NCBI RefSeq assembly: GCF_000736415.1
Contig: NZ_CP009043.1
Span: forward strand, 496,001-560,000
Source: Campylobacter iguaniorum
GTDB taxonomy: Bacteria > Campylobacterota > Campylobacteria > Campylobacterales > Campylobacteraceae
Length of the DNA stretch: 64,000 nucleotides
Direction of reading: 5' to 3'
Shown here: one piece after another, positions 62,076-64,000 of the stretch
Position numbering within the stretch: position 1 is the stretch's first letter
Layout of the letters: each line of letters opens with the position of its first letter
The notes under the pieces: model-generated
The model's input: only the letters and a program-made list of their open reading frames with translations
What the model was told of the DNA's origin: nothing
Database searches by the model: none
Made by a program: the position numbers and the translations under genes

Positions 62076-63561
62076 GAAGATAAATGACGCAAACTATGAT
62101 ATATTCTTAGAGCAAGCAAAAGCTAAGGCAAAAGCCATAGAATTTGAGGCTGAAGGCATACTAAAAGATGCAAAAGTCAAGGTAAGCGAAGCTGAGTTTG
62201 AAGCCAAAAAAAGATATGACGAAAAGGGTACTCGTCTCCAAAAAGAGTATAACCAAAAATTTGATGATATAGCCAAAAAAGAGCAGGCTATACTAAACGA
62301 ACAAGAAATTTTAAAAAATAGCAAAGATGAGCTTGAAAAGTCCAAAAATCAAGCAAAGGTTCTCTACGAAGAGGGGCTAAATTTAAAAGTTTCATACGAA
62401 GAAAAGCTTGGCGAAGCTCTTAAAGTTTTGGAGCGTTCAGCTGGTTTAACTCAAGATGAAGCAAGAGACGTTGTCCTTAGCAAAGTCGAAGAAAAAAGCA
62501 GAGCAGAGATAGCTCACATCGTAAGAAAATACGAAGAAGAAGCCAAAAAAGAAGCTAAAAAAAGAGTTAATTATATCTTAGCTCAAGCCACTAGCCGTTA
62601 CGCTGGAGAATTTGCAGCTGAGCGTCTTATAAATGTCGTAAATATCAAAAACGATGAGCTAAAAGGTAGAATCATCGGTAAAGAGGGAAGAAATATAAAG
62701 ACCCTTGAGATGGTTCTTGGCGTAGATATTATCATCGATGATACTCCAGGAGCTATAGTCTTATCTAGCTTCAATCTTTACCGCCGTGCCATTGCCACTA
62801 GAGTTATTGAGCGTCTTGTAGAAGATGGCAGAATCCAGCCAGCTCGCATAGAAGAGATACATAAGAAAGTCTGCGATGAGTTTGAAGCTAGCATACTTGA
62901 AGAGGGAGAAAATATACTAATAGATCTTGGCATAAATAAAGTTCATCCTGAGATTGTCAAGCTCATCGGTAAGCTTAAATTTAGAGCTAGCTATGGTCAA
63001 AATGCTCTTGCTCACAGTCTTGAAGTAGCTCATTTAGCAGGTATCATAGCAGCTGAAACTGGTGGAGATGAAAAACTAGCCAAAAGAGCTGGAATACTTC
63101 ACGACATAGGTAAGGCTCTCACCCATGAATACGAAGGAAGCCACGTAGATCTTGGAGCCGAAATCTGCAAAAGATACAAAGAACATCCAGTTGTCATAAA
63201 CGCGATTTATGCTCACCACGGACATGAGGAGATTGGCAGCGTGGAATGCGCCGCAGTTTGTGCCGCAGACGCTCTTTCAGCAGCGCGTCCAGGAGCTAGA
63301 AGAGAGGTTCTTGAGAGCTTCTTAAAAAGAGTTGAAGAGATCGAAGAAATAGCAACTAGCAAAGAAGGTATCAAACAAGCTTATGCTATAAATGCTGGTC
63401 GCGAGATAAGAGTCATAGCAAATGCAAAGCTTGTAAATGATGATGAAGCCGTACTTTTAGCTAAAGAAATCGCAGAAGAGATACAAGAGAAGATCCAATA
63501 TCCAGGCGAAATAAAAGTAAATGTTATAAGAGAGCTTAGAGCTGTTGAATTTGCTAAATAG
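62008..63561 (+). CDS. rny: Ribonuclease Y
   Basis: 517-residue membrane-anchored endoribonuclease that starts mRNA decay. N-terminal transmembrane segment ('IEILIGLGAGVVGVGAGYVVA'), long coiled coil (about 30-190), KH domain ('GRIIGKEGRNIKTLEMVLGVD'), then an HD domain with 'HSLEVAHLAG' and 'HDIGKALTHEYEG'. It begins within the cyclo-ligase gene. The next gene follows 9 nt later. Confidence 0.96.
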   Translation: MIEILIGLGAGVVGVGAGYVVAKKINDANYDIFLEQAKAKAKAIEFEAEGILKDAKVKVSEAEFEAKKRYDEKGTRLQKEYNQKFDDIAKKEQAILNEQEILKNSKDELEKSKNQAKVLYEEGLNLKVSYEEKLGEALKVLERSAGLTQDEARDVVLSKVEEKSRAEIAHIVRKYEEEAKKEAKKRVNYILAQATSRYAGEFAAERLINVVNIKNDELKGRIIGKEGRNIKTLEMVLGVDIIIDDTPGAIVLSSFNLYRRAIATRVIERLVEDGRIQPARIEEIHKKVCDEFEASILEEGENILIDLGINKVHPEIVKLIGKLKFRASYGQNALAHSLEVAHLAGIIAAETGGDEKLAKRAGILHDIGKALTHEYEGSHVDLGAEICKRYKEHPVVINAIYAHHGHEEIGSVECAAVCAADALSAARPGARREVLESFLKRVEEIEEIATSKEGIKQAYAINAGREIRVIANAKLVNDDEAVLLAKEIAEEIQEKIQYPGEIKVNVIRELRAVEFAK

Positions 63562-63570
63562 GAGATTTTG

Positions 63571-64000
63571 ATGAGAAAGATTATATTGTCTTTGATGCTT
63601 TGTGTTGCATCTTTGTTTGGCAATGATGAGTTACTTTTAGATAGTGCAAACGCTTATCAGATGGTTTTAAGAGCAAATGATGGCATTCCAGCTGCAAATT
63701 TGGTAGAAAAATCAAGTGCGATAATAATCTTTCCAAGAGTTGTAAAGGCTGGATTTATACTTGGTGGCATCGTGGGAAAAGGAACTATGCTAGTCAAAAA
63801 TGGTGATTCTTGGCATCCAAAAGGAGTCAAGATCGGTGGTGGAAGCATAGGCTTGCAAGCTGGATATGAAGATAGCTATCTTGTTTTGTATATCTTAAAA
63901 AGCAGTATAGTCAAAGACATAGAAGATGCTAAATTTACATTTCAAGCAGATGCCTCTGTGAGCTTTGGAAGTATTGGAGCAAACACAGCAAAGATAAGCG
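63571..64000 (+). CDS. SYLF/Ysc84-domain lipid-binding protein, truncated by window edge
   Basis: 143 residues are visible and the frame runs off the end. A signal peptide ('IILSLMLCVASLFG') is followed by the SYLF pattern: 'SAIIIFPRVVKAGFILGGIVGKG', 'IGGGSIGLQAGYEDSYLVLYIL' and the start of 'FQADASVSFGSIGANT'. Such domains bind phospholipids; here it would be periplasmic. AGGAG lies 7 nt before ATG 63571 and the gene is probably co-transcribed with rny. Confidence 0.85.
   Translation, partial: MRKIILSLMLCVASLFGNDELLLDSANAYQMVLRANDGIPAANLVEKSSAIIIFPRVVKAGFILGGIVGKGTMLVKNGDSWHPKGVKIGGGSIGLQAGYEDSYLVLYILKSSIVKDIEDAKFTFQADASVSFGSIGANTAKIS

Overview
The window is AT-rich, densely packed DNA from a Campylobacter-type bacterium (Campylobacterota). 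Three things support this. Gene order matches Campylobacter and Helicobacter: gltX-yggT-slt, the DUF2325 gene-hypothetical-fldA trio, a yebC-like gene followed by a cyclophilin gene, frdCAB, the paired dynamin-like GTPases and the mlaEFD/iam operon. Starts are often TTG or GTG after AAGGA, with TATAAT -10 boxes and few -35 boxes. The tmRNA tag reads ANNVKFAPAYAKVA, close to the C. jejuni tag as I remember it. A nitrous-oxide reductase locus, absent from C. jejuni, points to a species nearer C. fetus, C. hyointestinalis or C. lanienae; I cannot fix the species. Apart from tmRNA I saw no rRNA, tRNA, CRISPR array, insertion sequence or prophage.

Layout. 1-9.7 kb: end of flgK, a TIGR02757 gene, a phosphohexomutase gene, queC, gltX, yggT, slt, a lipoprotein gene, a Fur-like controlled flavodoxin operon and luxS. 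9.7-13.3 kb (minus): fumarate reductase frdCAB. 13.4-19 kb (minus): a GNAT gene, copZ, copA, dinB, a TorD-like gene and lgt. 19-23.1 kb: an SdaC-type transporter, a yebC-family gene, a cyclophilin gene and dctA. 23.1-30 kb: a Crp/Fnr-family regulator divergent from a TorA-like molybdoenzyme and its cytochrome c, then a two-component system and a DsbB/DsbI-type protein. 30-33.9 kb: two dynamin-like GTPases. 33.9-34.36 kb: a non-coding gap with a ten-G tract and an FNR-type promoter. 34.36-44.9 kb: a beta-propeller gene, then nosZ-B-D-G-C1-C2-H-F-Y-L and one unknown gene. 44.9-49.15 kb (minus): an SHP-like cytochrome, a diheme DHC, a cytochrome b561-DHC fusion, a Spy-like protein, a response regulator and a sensor kinase. 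49.4-50.6 kb: an alkyltransferase and a PEP-mutase-family protein that look acquired. 50.9-51.3 kb: ssrA. 51.3-64 kb: an HPt protein, panB, a rhodanese, ruvB, a PerM-type protein, mlaEFD and its lipoprotein, ybeY-radA-ftsY-tlpA (minus), a 5-formyl-THF cyclo-ligase, rny and a truncated SYLF-domain gene.

Common theme. Much of the middle serves anaerobic or microaerobic electron transport: fumarate import and reduction, S-/N-oxide reduction, N2O reduction and a separate cytochrome b/c module, together with copper export, periplasmic thiol chemistry and several regulators. FNR/CRP-type palindromes lie near the class II position before both the TorA-like gene and the nos locus. The Crp/Fnr-type regulator encoded beside the first is a natural candidate for controlling one or both.

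The observations I rate highest are the b561/DHC/SHP module with a duplicated and fused diheme domain beside a Spy-like protein and a two-component system; the leader hairpins placed between a -10 box and the ribosome binding site in two respiratory transcripts; and the beta-propeller gene at the head of the nos locus.
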